Part shown: positions 43,531 to 51,034 of the stretch, piece by piece
Layout of the letters: each line of letters opens with the position of its first letter
Position numbering within the stretch: the first letter of the stretch is position 1
Source of the DNA: Pseudomonadota bacterium
GTDB taxonomy: Bacteria > Myxococcota_A > UBA796 > SXON01
Length of the DNA: 52,477 nt
Assembly: GCA_030685065.1 (NCBI GenBank)
Contig: JAUXQH010000041.1
Span: forward strand, 1-52,477
Direction: 5' to 3'
Position numbers and translations under genes: made by a program
Notes under the pieces: generated by a model
What the model saw: only the letters and a program-made list of their open reading frames with translations
The model's database searches: none
What the model was told of the DNA's origin: nothing

Positions 43531-44709
43531 CTACGCGCCGGCGGCGGACGAACGCACGGCGTGCGCGAGCGTAGGCATCCGATCGGCCATCAGGCGCGAC
43601 GCCGTCGGGCCGGCCCGGAACACGTCCCCCGCGAGCAGGCTCACGATGCCGCGCCGGAAGTAGGGCTTCTGCACCTCGCGCGGCGCGAGCGCCAACGTCA
43701 TGAAGTCTCCCGCGTACCAATGGTCGATGACCTTGCGGAAAACCCCGGCGCCGTCGCGATACTCCGCCTGCCACGCGTCGAGATCTCCCGCGCCCCCGCT
43801 GAGGAGCGCCGCGGCGAGCCCGCGGGCGCCGTGCAGCCCGAGCAGCACGCCCGAGCTGAACACGGGATCGATGAAGGTGGCCGCATCTCCACAGAGGGCG
43901 AAGCCCTCTCCGTGGAAGGTGGTCGACGTGGCGGTGAAGTCGGTGAGGCCGCGGAACGGGAAGATGCGCTCGGCCCCGGCGAGGCGCGCCGTGGCGTCGG
44001 GCGAGGAGGCGATGGCGGCCGCGAACCGCTCTTCCGCGGTGCCCCGGAGCGTGCACGCGGGGGCCATGACCACCCCCACGCTGGCGACTCCGCCGCCGAA
44101 GGGGATGATCCAGATCCAGCCGTTGTCGATGCAGCAGATGGTGATGTCCCCCGGCACTTCGGGGGAGAGCGCCGTGACGCCGCGGCAGCGCGTGCCGATC
44201 GCGGAGTTCTTCAGCCGGGGATCGGCGACGCGGTGGCCGAGGTGCGACGAGAGCCACATGGAGCGCCCCCCCGCGTCCACGATGCGGCCCGCCGTCATCG
44301 CGCCCTCGGTGGTCTGGAGCGTGCGGGCGGGGATGTCCGCCCCGAGCGCCTTCCCGTAGACGATGCGGCAGCCGGCGGCCAGCGCCAGCTCACGCCAGCG
44401 CAGATCGAACACCTCGCGCTGCACCTGCCACGCGGAGGTGAACTTCGGCGACTCGGCTTCCTTGAAGTCGAAGCGCACCGATTCCCCGCCCTGACAGAAC
44501 ACGGCGCCGTGCTTCACGACGAAGTCGCTCGTGTCGAACCCCAGCTCCTCGAAGATAGGCCCGGAGCCCGGCAGCATCGACTCCCCGACCACGCTCTCGG
44601 GACGCTCGACCGCTTCGAGGAGCGTGACGGACACGCCCTTCCGCGCGAGGTAGGTCCCGAGGGCGCAGCCGGTGGGGCCGGCGCCGACGACCAGCACGTC
44701 CGGAATCAT
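43531..44709 (-). CDS. Flavin-dependent halogenase-like monooxygenase
   Basis: 392 residues. The FAD-binding motif is VVGAGPTGCALG (G9-x-G-x-x-G14), then VGESMLPGSG. A Lys (K66 in VVKHGAVF) lies at a position similar to the catalytic Lys of tryptophan halogenases. NGWIWIIPF contains the halogenase signature WxWxIP (W198 to P203). The FAD-pyrophosphate segment GFALCGDAATFIDPVFSSG closes the fold. It could halogenate an aromatic ring on an ACP-bound chain, as in brominated xanthomonadins, or act as a hydroxylase or reductase. It is coupled to an ACP gene by a 4-nt overlap, which suits an ACP-bound substrate. Confidence 0.82.
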   Translation of the reverse strand: MIPDVLVVGAGPTGCALGTYLARKGVSVTLLEAVERPESVVGESMLPGSGPIFEELGFDTSDFVVKHGAVFCQGGESVRFDFKEAESPKFTSAWQVQREVFDLRWRELALAAGCRIVYGKALGADIPARTLQTTEGAMTAGRIVDAGGRSMWLSSHLGHRVADPRLKNSAIGTRCRGVTALSPEVPGDITICCIDNGWIWIIPFGGGVASVGVVMAPACTLRGTAEERFAAAIASSPDATARLAGAERIFPFRGLTDFTATSTTFHGEGFALCGDAATFIDPVFSSGVLLGLHGARGLAAALLSGGAGDLDAWQAEYRDGAGVFRKVIDHWYAGDFMTLALAPREVQKPYFRRGIVSLLAGDVFRAGPTASRLMADRMPTLAHAVRSSAAGA

Positions 44710-44957
44710 CGATGGCCCTCGACGTACCGGGCGATCGAGCCGACGGACGCGAACGCCTCGCGCGCCCGTTCGTCCTCCGGCATCTTCACGCCGAGTTCCT
44801 CCTCGATATGGATGGCGAGCTCCAGCGCATCCACCGAGTCCAGCCCCAGGCCTCCGCCGAAGAGCCGGTCATCATCTCCGATGTCGCCCGGCGTCACGCC
44901 TTCCAGCATGAGCACGCGCACGATCATCTCCTTGAGCTTCGTGTGTAGATCGTTCAC
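44706..44957 (-). CDS. Acyl carrier protein
   Basis: 83 residues, normal ACP length. The phosphopantetheine site is Ser41 in GLGLDSVDALEL, followed by the conserved acidic helix AIHIEEELGV. It is the first gene of operon C and overlaps the halogenase-like gene by 4 nt. It may be the dedicated carrier of the head group or starter unit, while the ACP at the other end of the operon serves elongation. That division of labour is inference. Confidence 0.93.
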   Translation of the reverse strand: MNDLHTKLKEMIVRVLMLEGVTPGDIGDDDRLFGGGLGLDSVDALELAIHIEEELGVKMPEDERAREAFASVGSIARYVEGHR

Positions 44958-44999
44958 GACCTCGGCCTCCGGCCCCTCCTAACTCCCAGCGAGGCAACT

Positions 45000-45683
45000 G
45001 TGACCTTGATGCTCCTCCTGCTGGCGTGCTCGCGCGCCACCCTGCAGGTCGGCGCGGTCGACCGTCCCGCGGTCGACGCCGCGATCGTCCCGGGGTGCCC
45101 GAGCCTGGAGGATGGCCGCTTGTCCCCGTGTCAATGGCGGCGCGTCGTGTGGGCCCAACACATGTGGGCAACCGGACGCGCGCGGGCCTTCATCGTGTCG
45201 GGCAACGCCGTCTACAACCGGTACGTCGAGGCCGAAGCGATGAAGGCCGGGCTGGTCGCCCTGGGCGTCCCCGCCGAGCGCGTGTACCTCGAGCCGCGCG
45301 CCCTCCACACGGACGAGAACATCGCGTACGCGCTCCGCATCGCGGACGCGCACGGGCTCGAGACCCTCGCGATCGTGAGCGACGCGGTGCAGACCGTCGG
45401 CACGTGCGGGATGGTGCGGGTGTGGTCGGAGGGCCAGCGGAGCTGCCTGCCCGCGCCCATGGACTACACGTTGGTGAAGGCGCGCCTCGCGATGGGCCTG
45501 CCCGAGGCCCGCACGGAGCCCGTGCCCGAGGCCGAGTGGGCGCCGTTGGAGGAGCGCGAGCGCCGCATCGCGGAGCAGCTCGGGCTCCCCAAGCGTGGGA
45601 ATTCGCTCTGGATCTACTTCTCGAAGAGCCTGCTCGCGCCGTTCGGTCTGTCGCGCCCGCCCGCGCTGCTCCCGCCCGAGTAG
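45000..45683 (+). CDS. YdcF/SanA-family (DUF218, ElyC-like) exported protein
   Basis: 227 residues from a GTG. A short hydrophobic N-terminus (LMLLLLACS) looks like a lipoprotein signal. The DUF218 core reads AAIVPGCPSLEDGRLSP, AFIVSGNAVYNRYVEA (Ser-Gly-Gly/Asn type), GVPAERVYLEPRALHTDENI and LAIVSDAVQTVGTCGM. Members are linked to cell-envelope integrity and vancomycin resistance. The enzymatic activity is unsettled. It is divergent from operon C (42 nt between starts) and ends one nt before the end of phoU. Confidence 0.85.
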   Translation: MTLMLLLLACSRATLQVGAVDRPAVDAAIVPGCPSLEDGRLSPCQWRRVVWAQHMWATGRARAFIVSGNAVYNRYVEAEAMKAGLVALGVPAERVYLEPRALHTDENIAYALRIADAHGLETLAIVSDAVQTVGTCGMVRVWSEGQRSCLPAPMDYTLVKARLAMGLPEARTEPVPEAEWAPLEERERRIAEQLGLPKRGNSLWIYFSKSLLAPFGLSRPPALLPPE

Positions 45684-45684
45684 G

Positions 45685-46380
45685 TCAGGGATCCGAGGGG
45701 GATTTATTGAGCCCGCGGTGGCGCACATCCTCTGCTTCCACCAGGAACACGACCATCTCCGCGACGTTCGTGGCGTGGTCCGCGATGCGCTCGAGGTGGC
45801 GGCACACGCTGGTCAGGGCGAGCGCCCGCGAGAATTCCTCCGGACGCTCGGACGCGATGCGGATGAGGAGCTCGAACGCCCCCCGGTTCAGGGCGTCGAT
45901 CTGGCGATCGTTGGCCAACACGACCCGCGCCACCGAGCTGTCCCGTGCCTGGTAGGCGCGGACGGCATCGGACACCGCGGTCATCGCGGCTGACGCGAGC
46001 TGCTCGACCTCCTGCCCCGCGGAGAGCCCGGGCCCCTGCATCAGCTCGAGCGAGCGCTCGGCGATGTTGACCGCGAGGTCACCCATGCGCTCGAGGTCCG
46101 TGACGACCTTGAGGTTGACCGTGACGAAGCGGAGATCCTCCCCGAACGGTGCGCGCCGCGCGAGGAGCCGCAGGCTCATCTCGTCCGCCTCGAGCTCCAG
46201 GCGATCGAGCTCCCGATCGCTGCGGATCACCGTGCGCGCGAGCTCGCCGTCCCGATCGAGCAGGGCGCGGACGGCGTCCCGCACCATGCCCTCGGCGCGG
46301 ACGGCCATACGGGCCATGTGCACGCTCAAGTCGTTGAGTTCGCTGTCGTATTTCGAGTCGAGATGACGTGAACCGAGCAT
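45685..46380 (-). CDS. phoU: Phosphate transport regulator PhoU
   Basis: 231 residues of helical PhoU repeats. The two-repeat pattern is visible as RSDRELDRLELEADEMSLRL with VVTDLERMGDLAVNIAERS, and ANDRQIDALNRGAFELLIRI with VCRHLERIADHATNVAEMVV. PhoU couples Pst transport status to PhoR and dampens Pho signalling. The start overlaps the pstB stop (TGATG). It is last in the pst operon. Confidence 0.97.
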   Translation of the reverse strand: MLGSRHLDSKYDSELNDLSVHMARMAVRAEGMVRDAVRALLDRDGELARTVIRSDRELDRLELEADEMSLRLLARRAPFGEDLRFVTVNLKVVTDLERMGDLAVNIAERSLELMQGPGLSAGQEVEQLASAAMTAVSDAVRAYQARDSSVARVVLANDRQIDALNRGAFELLIRIASERPEEFSRALALTSVCRHLERIADHATNVAEMVVFLVEAEDVRHRGLNKSPSDP

Positions 46381-47129
46381 CAGCCGAACCTCCCGGTGAT
46401 GTACTCTTCGGTCTCTTTTACCTTGGGCCGCGTGAAGAGCGTGCCGGTCGGCGCGACTTCGACCACGCGGCCGTGCAGAAAGAACGCGGTCGTGTCCGAG
46501 ACACGCGCGGCCTGCTGCAGGTTGTGCGTGACGATGACGATGGTGTAGGCGTCGCGGAGCGTCTGCATGAGCTCCTCCAGCCGCGCGGTGGCGATGGGAT
46601 CGAGCGCGCTGGTGGGCTCGTCCATCAAGAGCACCTCGGGCTCGACCGCGATCGCGCGCGCGATGCAGAGGCGCTGCTGCTGCCCGCCCGAGAGCATCAT
46701 CGCCGAGGCGGCGAGGCGATCCTTGACCTCCTCCCACAACGCGGCCGCGCGCAGCGCCTTCTCCACGCGCTCCTCGAGCTCCCTGTGTGGCAGCTTCATC
46801 CCGAGGCGAAGCCCGTAGGCCACGTTGTCGAAGATCGACTTCGGGAAGGGGTTTGGCTTCTGGAACACCATCCCGACCCGACGCCGGAGCTTCACGACAT
46901 CGACGTTCGGCGCGTAGATGTTGGCGTTGTCGAGCAGGAGCGTGCCGCGCACGCTCACGTTGTCGATGGTGTCGTTCATCCGGTTGATGCAGCGGAGGAA
47001 GGTGCTCTTCCCGCATCCGGAGGGGCCGATGAGGGCGAAGATCTCCCGCACGGCGACGCCGAGGGTCACTCCATGGAGCGCCTGGGTCGTGCCGTAGAAG
47101 AAGTCCAGGCCCCGGCTCTCGAGCTTCAT
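46380..47129 (-). CDS. pstB: Phosphate ABC transporter ATP-binding protein PstB
   Basis: 249 residues. Walker [10 protein letters not shown], the Q-loop [12 protein letters not shown] (characteristic of PstB), signature [15 protein letters not shown] and Walker [14 protein letters not shown] are all present. It powers high-affinity phosphate import together with PstC and PstA. The start overlaps the pstA stop by 4 nt (ATGA). Confidence 0.98.
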   Translation of the reverse strand: MKLESRGLDFFYGTTQALHGVTLGVAVREIFALIGPSGCGKSTFLRCINRMNDTIDNVSVRGTLLLDNANIYAPNVDVVKLRRRVGMVFQKPNPFPKSIFDNVAYGLRLGMKLPHRELEERVEKALRAAALWEEVKDRLAASAMMLSGGQQQRLCIARAIAVEPEVLLMDEPTSALDPIATARLEELMQTLRDAYTIVIVTHNLQQAARVSDTTAFFLHGRVVEVAPTGTLFTRPKVKETEEYITGRFG

Positions 47130-47986
47130 GAGTGCATCCGGGCACGCGCGCGGGCGCGGAGGTAGGTCGCCGAGAGGTTGAGCAAGGCCACCAGGCCGAT
47201 GAGCACCGTCGCCGTGGCGAACGCGATGGGGCGCACGCGCACGATGTCGTGGTGCTGGGTGGAGAGGATGTACAGGTGGTACGGCAGCGCCATGAACTGG
47301 TCGCCGAGGCTCGTGGGGAGGTCCGGCAGGGAGAACGCCACGCCCGTGAACAGGATGGGGGCTGTCTCTCCCGCCGCGCGGGAGAGCCCGAGGATGACGC
47401 CGGTGAGGATCCCAGGCGCGGCCGCCGGGAGCACGTTCGTCTGGACGGCCTCCCACCGGGTGGCGCCGAGCGCGAGCGCGCCGTCGCGATAGGAGCGGGG
47501 CACGGACTTCAGGGCCTCCTCCGCCGCGGTGATCGTGGTCGGCAGGGTGAGGAGCCCGAGCGTGAGCCCGGACGCGAGGATCGAGTGCCCGAGGCTCAGC
47601 CCGTGCACGAAGAGGCCCACGCCGAAGAGGCCGAACACCACCGACGGCACGCCCGAGAGGTTCCGGATCGAGAGCCGGATCAGGCGGATGAACGTCCCCT
47701 CGCGCGCGTACTCGACCAGGTAGATCGCGGCGGCGATCCCGAGCGGCACGCTGCTCGCGGCCGTGATGATCGTGAGGAGGAAGGTGCCGAGCAACGCCGG
47801 GAAGATGCCCCCCTCCGTCATCCCGACGCGCGGGGCCTGGGAGAGGAATTCCCACGAGAGCACCGAGGTCCCGCCGGCCACGATGTAGACGAGCAGCGCG
47901 AACACGAGCAGCACCAGGCTGAACGTGGCGAGCGCGAGCGTCGTGAAACCGATCCGCTCGCGGAGGGTCATGGCGCCGCCGGTCAC
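47126..47986 (-). CDS. pstA: Phosphate ABC transporter permease PstA
   Basis: 286 residues from a GTG; an ATG at 47971 is an alternative. Six hydrophobic segments are visible. The permease EAA-type loop reads [20 protein letters not shown]. Motifs [16 protein letters not shown] and [16 protein letters not shown] are typical of PstA. It lies in the inner membrane with PstC. Confidence 0.97.
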   Translation of the reverse strand: MTGGAMTLRERIGFTTLALATFSLVLLVFALLVYIVAGGTSVLSWEFLSQAPRVGMTEGGIFPALLGTFLLTIITAASSVPLGIAAAIYLVEYAREGTFIRLIRLSIRNLSGVPSVVFGLFGVGLFVHGLSLGHSILASGLTLGLLTLPTTITAAEEALKSVPRSYRDGALALGATRWEAVQTNVLPAAAPGILTGVILGLSRAAGETAPILFTGVAFSLPDLPTSLGDQFMALPYHLYILSTQHHDIVRVRPIAFATATVLIGLVALLNLSATYLRARARARMHS

Positions 47987-47999
47987 GATGTTCCCCGCT

Positions 48000-49028
48000 T
48001 CACGACGACCCCTGCGTGCCGCGACGCATCACCACGTCGCTCACGAGGTTGACCGCGAACGTCATGAGGAACAACACCAGGCCGACCGCGAAGAGCATGT
48101 CGTAGTGGCGCGAGCCGTGCGGCACCTCTCCGAGCTCGATGGCGATGGTGGCGGTGAGCGTGCGCACGCTGTCGAAGAGGCCGTGCGGCAGCGCGATCGC
48201 GTTGCCGGTCGCCATGAGGACCGTCATCGTCTCGCCGATGGCGCGGCCCATGCCGAGCATCACGGCGGCGAGGATGCCGGAGGCGGCCGCGGGGAGCACG
48301 ACCCGCACGAGGGTCTGCCACCGGTCGGCGCCGAGGGCGAGGCTCGCCTGCACGTAGTCTTTGGGTACCGCGCGCACGGCGTCTTCGGAGATGGAGATGA
48401 TCGTCGGAAGCGCCATGACAGAGAGAAGGAGCGCGCCGTTGAGCGCGTTCAAGCCGTTGCCGAGATGGAAGACGCGCGCGATCAGGGGCCCCACGAAGAC
48501 GATACCGATGAAACCCACGACGACGGAGGGGATTGCCGCGAGCAGCTCCAGGATGGGCTTGAGGATCTCCCTCGCGCGCGGCGGAGCGACGAACGCGAGC
48601 CACGCGGCCACCCCCACCCCTACCGGCGCCGCGATCGCGATGGCGACCATGGTGACCATGATGGTGCTCACGACCATCCCCAGCACGCCGTACGCGGCTT
48701 TGCTCGAGGAGGTGGGGTTCCAGTCGCTGGAAAACAGGAAGTCGGAGCCGACGGCCGGCGTCCCCTGGGTGTGACGGGTGAGCTCGGCGAGCTCGTCCGC
48801 GGAGAGGAAGGCGCGCTCCTCGGCCGTGAGATTGCCGATGCTCACCCCGCCCCCCTCGAGGAAGGCCTGGCCCCCGTTGAGGAGCAGGACCCCGAAGATG
48901 CCGAGGAGGACGAAGATGGACGAGGCCGCCGCGAACGCCAGCGCTCCCTCGATCAGCCGCTCGCGGAGCCGACGGCGCCCGCCGCCCCCCATCTCGCGCG
49001 GAATTTCCGCCGGCTCGACAGCCTCCAC
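48000..49028 (-). CDS. pstC: Phosphate ABC transporter permease PstC
   Basis: 342 residues from a GTG one nt after the pstS stop codon. The N-terminal tail and first helix are followed by a periplasmic loop with FLFSSDWNP, a feature of PstC. Then come AAIPSVVVGFIGIVFVGP, the loop VPKDYVQASLALGADRWQTL and MGRAIGETMTVLMATGN. The loop before TM2 (about residues 60-95) is longer than usual, with an acidic insert. It forms the channel with PstA. Confidence 0.97.
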   Translation of the reverse strand: MEAVEPAEIPREMGGGGRRRLRERLIEGALAFAAASSIFVLLGIFGVLLLNGGQAFLEGGGVSIGNLTAEERAFLSADELAELTRHTQGTPAVGSDFLFSSDWNPTSSSKAAYGVLGMVVSTIMVTMVAIAIAAPVGVGVAAWLAFVAPPRAREILKPILELLAAIPSVVVGFIGIVFVGPLIARVFHLGNGLNALNGALLLSVMALPTIISISEDAVRAVPKDYVQASLALGADRWQTLVRVVLPAAASGILAAVMLGMGRAIGETMTVLMATGNAIALPHGLFDSVRTLTATIAIELGEVPHGSRHYDMLFAVGLVLFLMTFAVNLVSDVVMRRGTQGSS

Positions 49029-49029
49029 C

Positions 49030-49953
49030 TTAGTTGCCCGCCACCAACGCCTGGTTGGTCGCGACGTACTCCGTCCCGATCGGGTAGAACCCCATCTCCT
49101 TCACGAGGGCCTGGCCCTCCGGAGACGCCTCGTACGCCAGGAATTCCCTCAACGGCCCGTTGGGGGCCCCGTTGATGAACTGGTAGAGGGGGCGCGCGAG
49201 CGGGTACGCTCCCGAGAGCACCGCGGCCTCGTCGAGCGGCGAGACGGGCGCGCCGCCCGCCCCCGTCACCGAGAGGACCTTGATGCCCTTGCCGTTCTCC
49301 CCCGCGACGTAGCCGGCGGCGACGTACCCGATGCCACCCGGATCGGCCTTCACGCCCTCGACGATCTGGGCCGTGCCGTTCATCTGCTTGAGCGACGTGG
49401 CGTATTCGCCCTTCACGGCCGCGGACTTGAAGTAGTCGTAGGTGCCCGAGTTGGATTGGCGTCCGTACAGGCTCACGGGGCCGGTGCCGGCGCCCACCGC
49501 GTCCCACGTGGCCAGCTCGCCGCGGTAGATGCCGCCGAGCTTCTCCAGATCGATCGTGTCCATCGGGTTGTTGGCGTTCACGATCACGGCGAGGCCATCG
49601 GTCGCGAACACGAAGCTCTTGATGTCGACGTTGTTGCGGCTGGCCTCGATCTTCTCCGCGCCCTTCATCTCGCGCGAGCTGTTCGCGATGGTGGTGGTGC
49701 CGTCGATGATCGCGGCGATGCCGGCCCCGGAGCCGCCGCCGGTCACGGCGATGCTCGCGCTCGGGTTCTTCTTCATGAACTCTTCGGCGAGCCGCTGCAC
49801 GAGGTTCACCTCGCTGTCGGAGCCCTTCACCTGGATGGTTCCGGACGCGGGCGCCGGGGCGGGGGTGGCCGGGGCCGCAGGGGGGCCCGATCCAGTGGGT
49901 TCCGAGGCGGTTTCCGAACCCGAGCAGGCGAGGAGAAGCAGAGACACCAACAT
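49030..49953 (-). CDS. pstS: Phosphate-binding lipoprotein PstS
   Basis: 307 residues from the ATG at 49953, which follows ggaggttctc. The lipobox LLLLACSG directs lipidation. A Pro/Ala tether follows, then IQVKGSDSEVNLVQRLAEEF, VTGGGSGAGIAAIIDGTTTI (phosphate-binding SG-G loop), SSREMKGAE and YGRQSNSGTYDYF. It captures phosphate outside the inner membrane and delivers it to PstCA. A Pho-box-like repeat lies 37 nt upstream of its start. Confidence 0.96.
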   Translation of the reverse strand: MLVSLLLLACSGSETASEPTGSGPPAAPATPAPAPASGTIQVKGSDSEVNLVQRLAEEFMKKNPSASIAVTGGGSGAGIAAIIDGTTTIANSSREMKGAEKIEASRNNVDIKSFVFATDGLAVIVNANNPMDTIDLEKLGGIYRGELATWDAVGAGTGPVSLYGRQSNSGTYDYFKSAAVKGEYATSLKQMNGTAQIVEGVKADPGGIGYVAAGYVAGENGKGIKVLSVTGAGGAPVSPLDEAAVLSGAYPLARPLYQFINGAPNGPLREFLAYEASPEGQALVKEMGFYPIGTEYVATNQALVAGN

Positions 49954-49989
49954 GAGAACCTCCGACGCCGCGGAGAGTATCGGCGGAAT

Positions 49990-50007
49990 GTGACAGTTCC
50001 GTGACGG
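49990..50007 (-). promoter_or_regulatory. Pho-box-like direct repeat upstream of pstS
   Basis: On the minus strand the site reads CCGTCAC-GGAA-CTGTCAC: two 7-bp half sites with a 4-bp spacer. This is the layout of the PhoB box (consensus CTGTCAT with 4-nt spacer). It lies between phoB and pstS and would activate the pst operon under phosphate limitation. The match is 6 of 7 (to CTGTCAT) in the second half site and 5 of 7 in the first. Confidence 0.75.
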
Positions 50008-50072
50008 TCTGGGGCCACTCCGGTCTCTCTTGATTCCCCGTGCGGCTGGCGCCGCGGGGGGAAGCGGCGTGC

Positions 50073-50798
50073 TCACCCCTCGTCTGCCACGAGCTCCCGG
50101 CTGAACCGATACCCCACGCCACGCACGGTCTCGATGTGCCCGGCGGCGTCCCCCAGCTTTTCGCGGAGGCGCTTCATGTGGGTGTCGACCGTGCGGGTGT
50201 ACATGTCAGGCGGCAGATCCCACACGTCCTGGAGGAGCTGGGACCGCGACTGGACCCGCCCCGAGCGGCGCATGAGCGTGAGCAGGAGCTTGAACTCCGT
50301 CGCGGTCAGGGAGATCTCCTCTCCCTTCACGAACACGCGGTGGGCCCCTTCGTCGACCACGAGCGCGCCCACCTCAAGCGAGCCGCTGGGCGCGCCCGGC
50401 TCGGCGGCGGCGGCCGGGGCCTTGCCGCGCCGCATCACCGCGCGGACCCGCAGCACCAGCTCCCGCGGGCTGAACGGCTTGGTGACGTAGTCGTCCGCTC
50501 CCACCTCGAAGCCGACCACGCGATCGATCTCCTCGCCGCGAGCGGAGAGGATGATGATCGGCACGTCCCTGGTCTCCGGCTCGGCCCGGAGCCGCCGACA
50601 GACCTCCGTGCCGGGAAGCCCAGGAAGCATCAGGTCGAGGATCACGAGCGCGGGCGGGGTGTGCCGCGCGATTTCGAGCGCTTCGAGCCCGGTGGACGCG
50701 GCGCGGGTGGTGAGCCCCTCCCGTTGAAGTTGGTGGACGATGAGATTGCGGATGTCGTCTTCGTCCTCGACGACCAGGATCGGGCCCTTTCGTTCCAT
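50073..50798 (-). CDS. phoB: Phosphate regulon response regulator PhoB
   Basis: 241 residues. The receiver has VVEDEDD, the acceptor Asp in VILDLMLPGLPG, ILSAR and Lys in VTKPFSPREL. The OmpR-type winged-helix domain shows LTATEFKLLLTLMRRSGRV, RSQLLQDVWD and RTVDTHMKRLREKLGD. The domain linker is Ala/Pro-rich. Adjacency to pst genes supports the PhoB assignment over other OmpR-family regulators. The cognate PhoR kinase gene is not in the window. A Pho-box-like repeat precedes the gene. Confidence 0.94.
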   Translation of the reverse strand: MERKGPILVVEDEDDIRNLIVHQLQREGLTTRAASTGLEALEIARHTPPALVILDLMLPGLPGTEVCRRLRAEPETRDVPIIILSARGEEIDRVVGFEVGADDYVTKPFSPRELVLRVRAVMRRGKAPAAAAEPGAPSGSLEVGALVVDEGAHRVFVKGEEISLTATEFKLLLTLMRRSGRVQSRSQLLQDVWDLPPDMYTRTVDTHMKRLREKLGDAAGHIETVRGVGYRFSRELVADEG

Positions 50799-50832
50799 GC
50801 AGGCCGGCTAACTCCCGCCCAACCGGGAGGTT

Positions 50833-50850
50833 GTGACATCTTGGCGACAG
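50833..50850 (-). promoter_or_regulatory. Pho-box-like direct repeat upstream of phoB
   Basis: The minus strand reads CTGTCGC-CAAG-ATGTCAC: two half sites of 7 bp with a 4-bp spacer. It sits 34 nt before the phoB start and suggests autoactivation. It has the same geometry as the site before pstS. Confidence 0.65.
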
Positions 50851-50906
50851 TCCGTGCGCGGGTGCTGTTGCAATTGAGCATCGAGGACCTCCGGCCCCCA
50901 CCGCGG

Positions 50907-50932
50907 GGCCCCCGAACCGCAGCCGGGGGGCC
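50907..50932. other. GC-rich inverted repeat between phoB and the kinase gene
   Basis: ggccccc and gggggcc-type arms (7 bp) flank a loop of about 12 nt in the 236-nt divergent intergenic region. It could be a regulatory or structural element. In DNA of this GC content such repeats can also arise by chance. Confidence 0.3.
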
Positions 50933-51034
50933 TCGGACGACGCTCCGCCTCGGCATGCCCCACACCACGCTACCTCCGCCGCCAAGGATGGCGTATTCTG
51001 TGCGCCACCGGGCGCTCGCCCCGGCGAGGGTGCC

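Noticed and set aside
22444..44957. Modular type I PKS or NRPS cluster
   Set aside because: All ketosynthases and ACPs are discrete proteins. There are no acyltransferase, condensation or adenylation modules.
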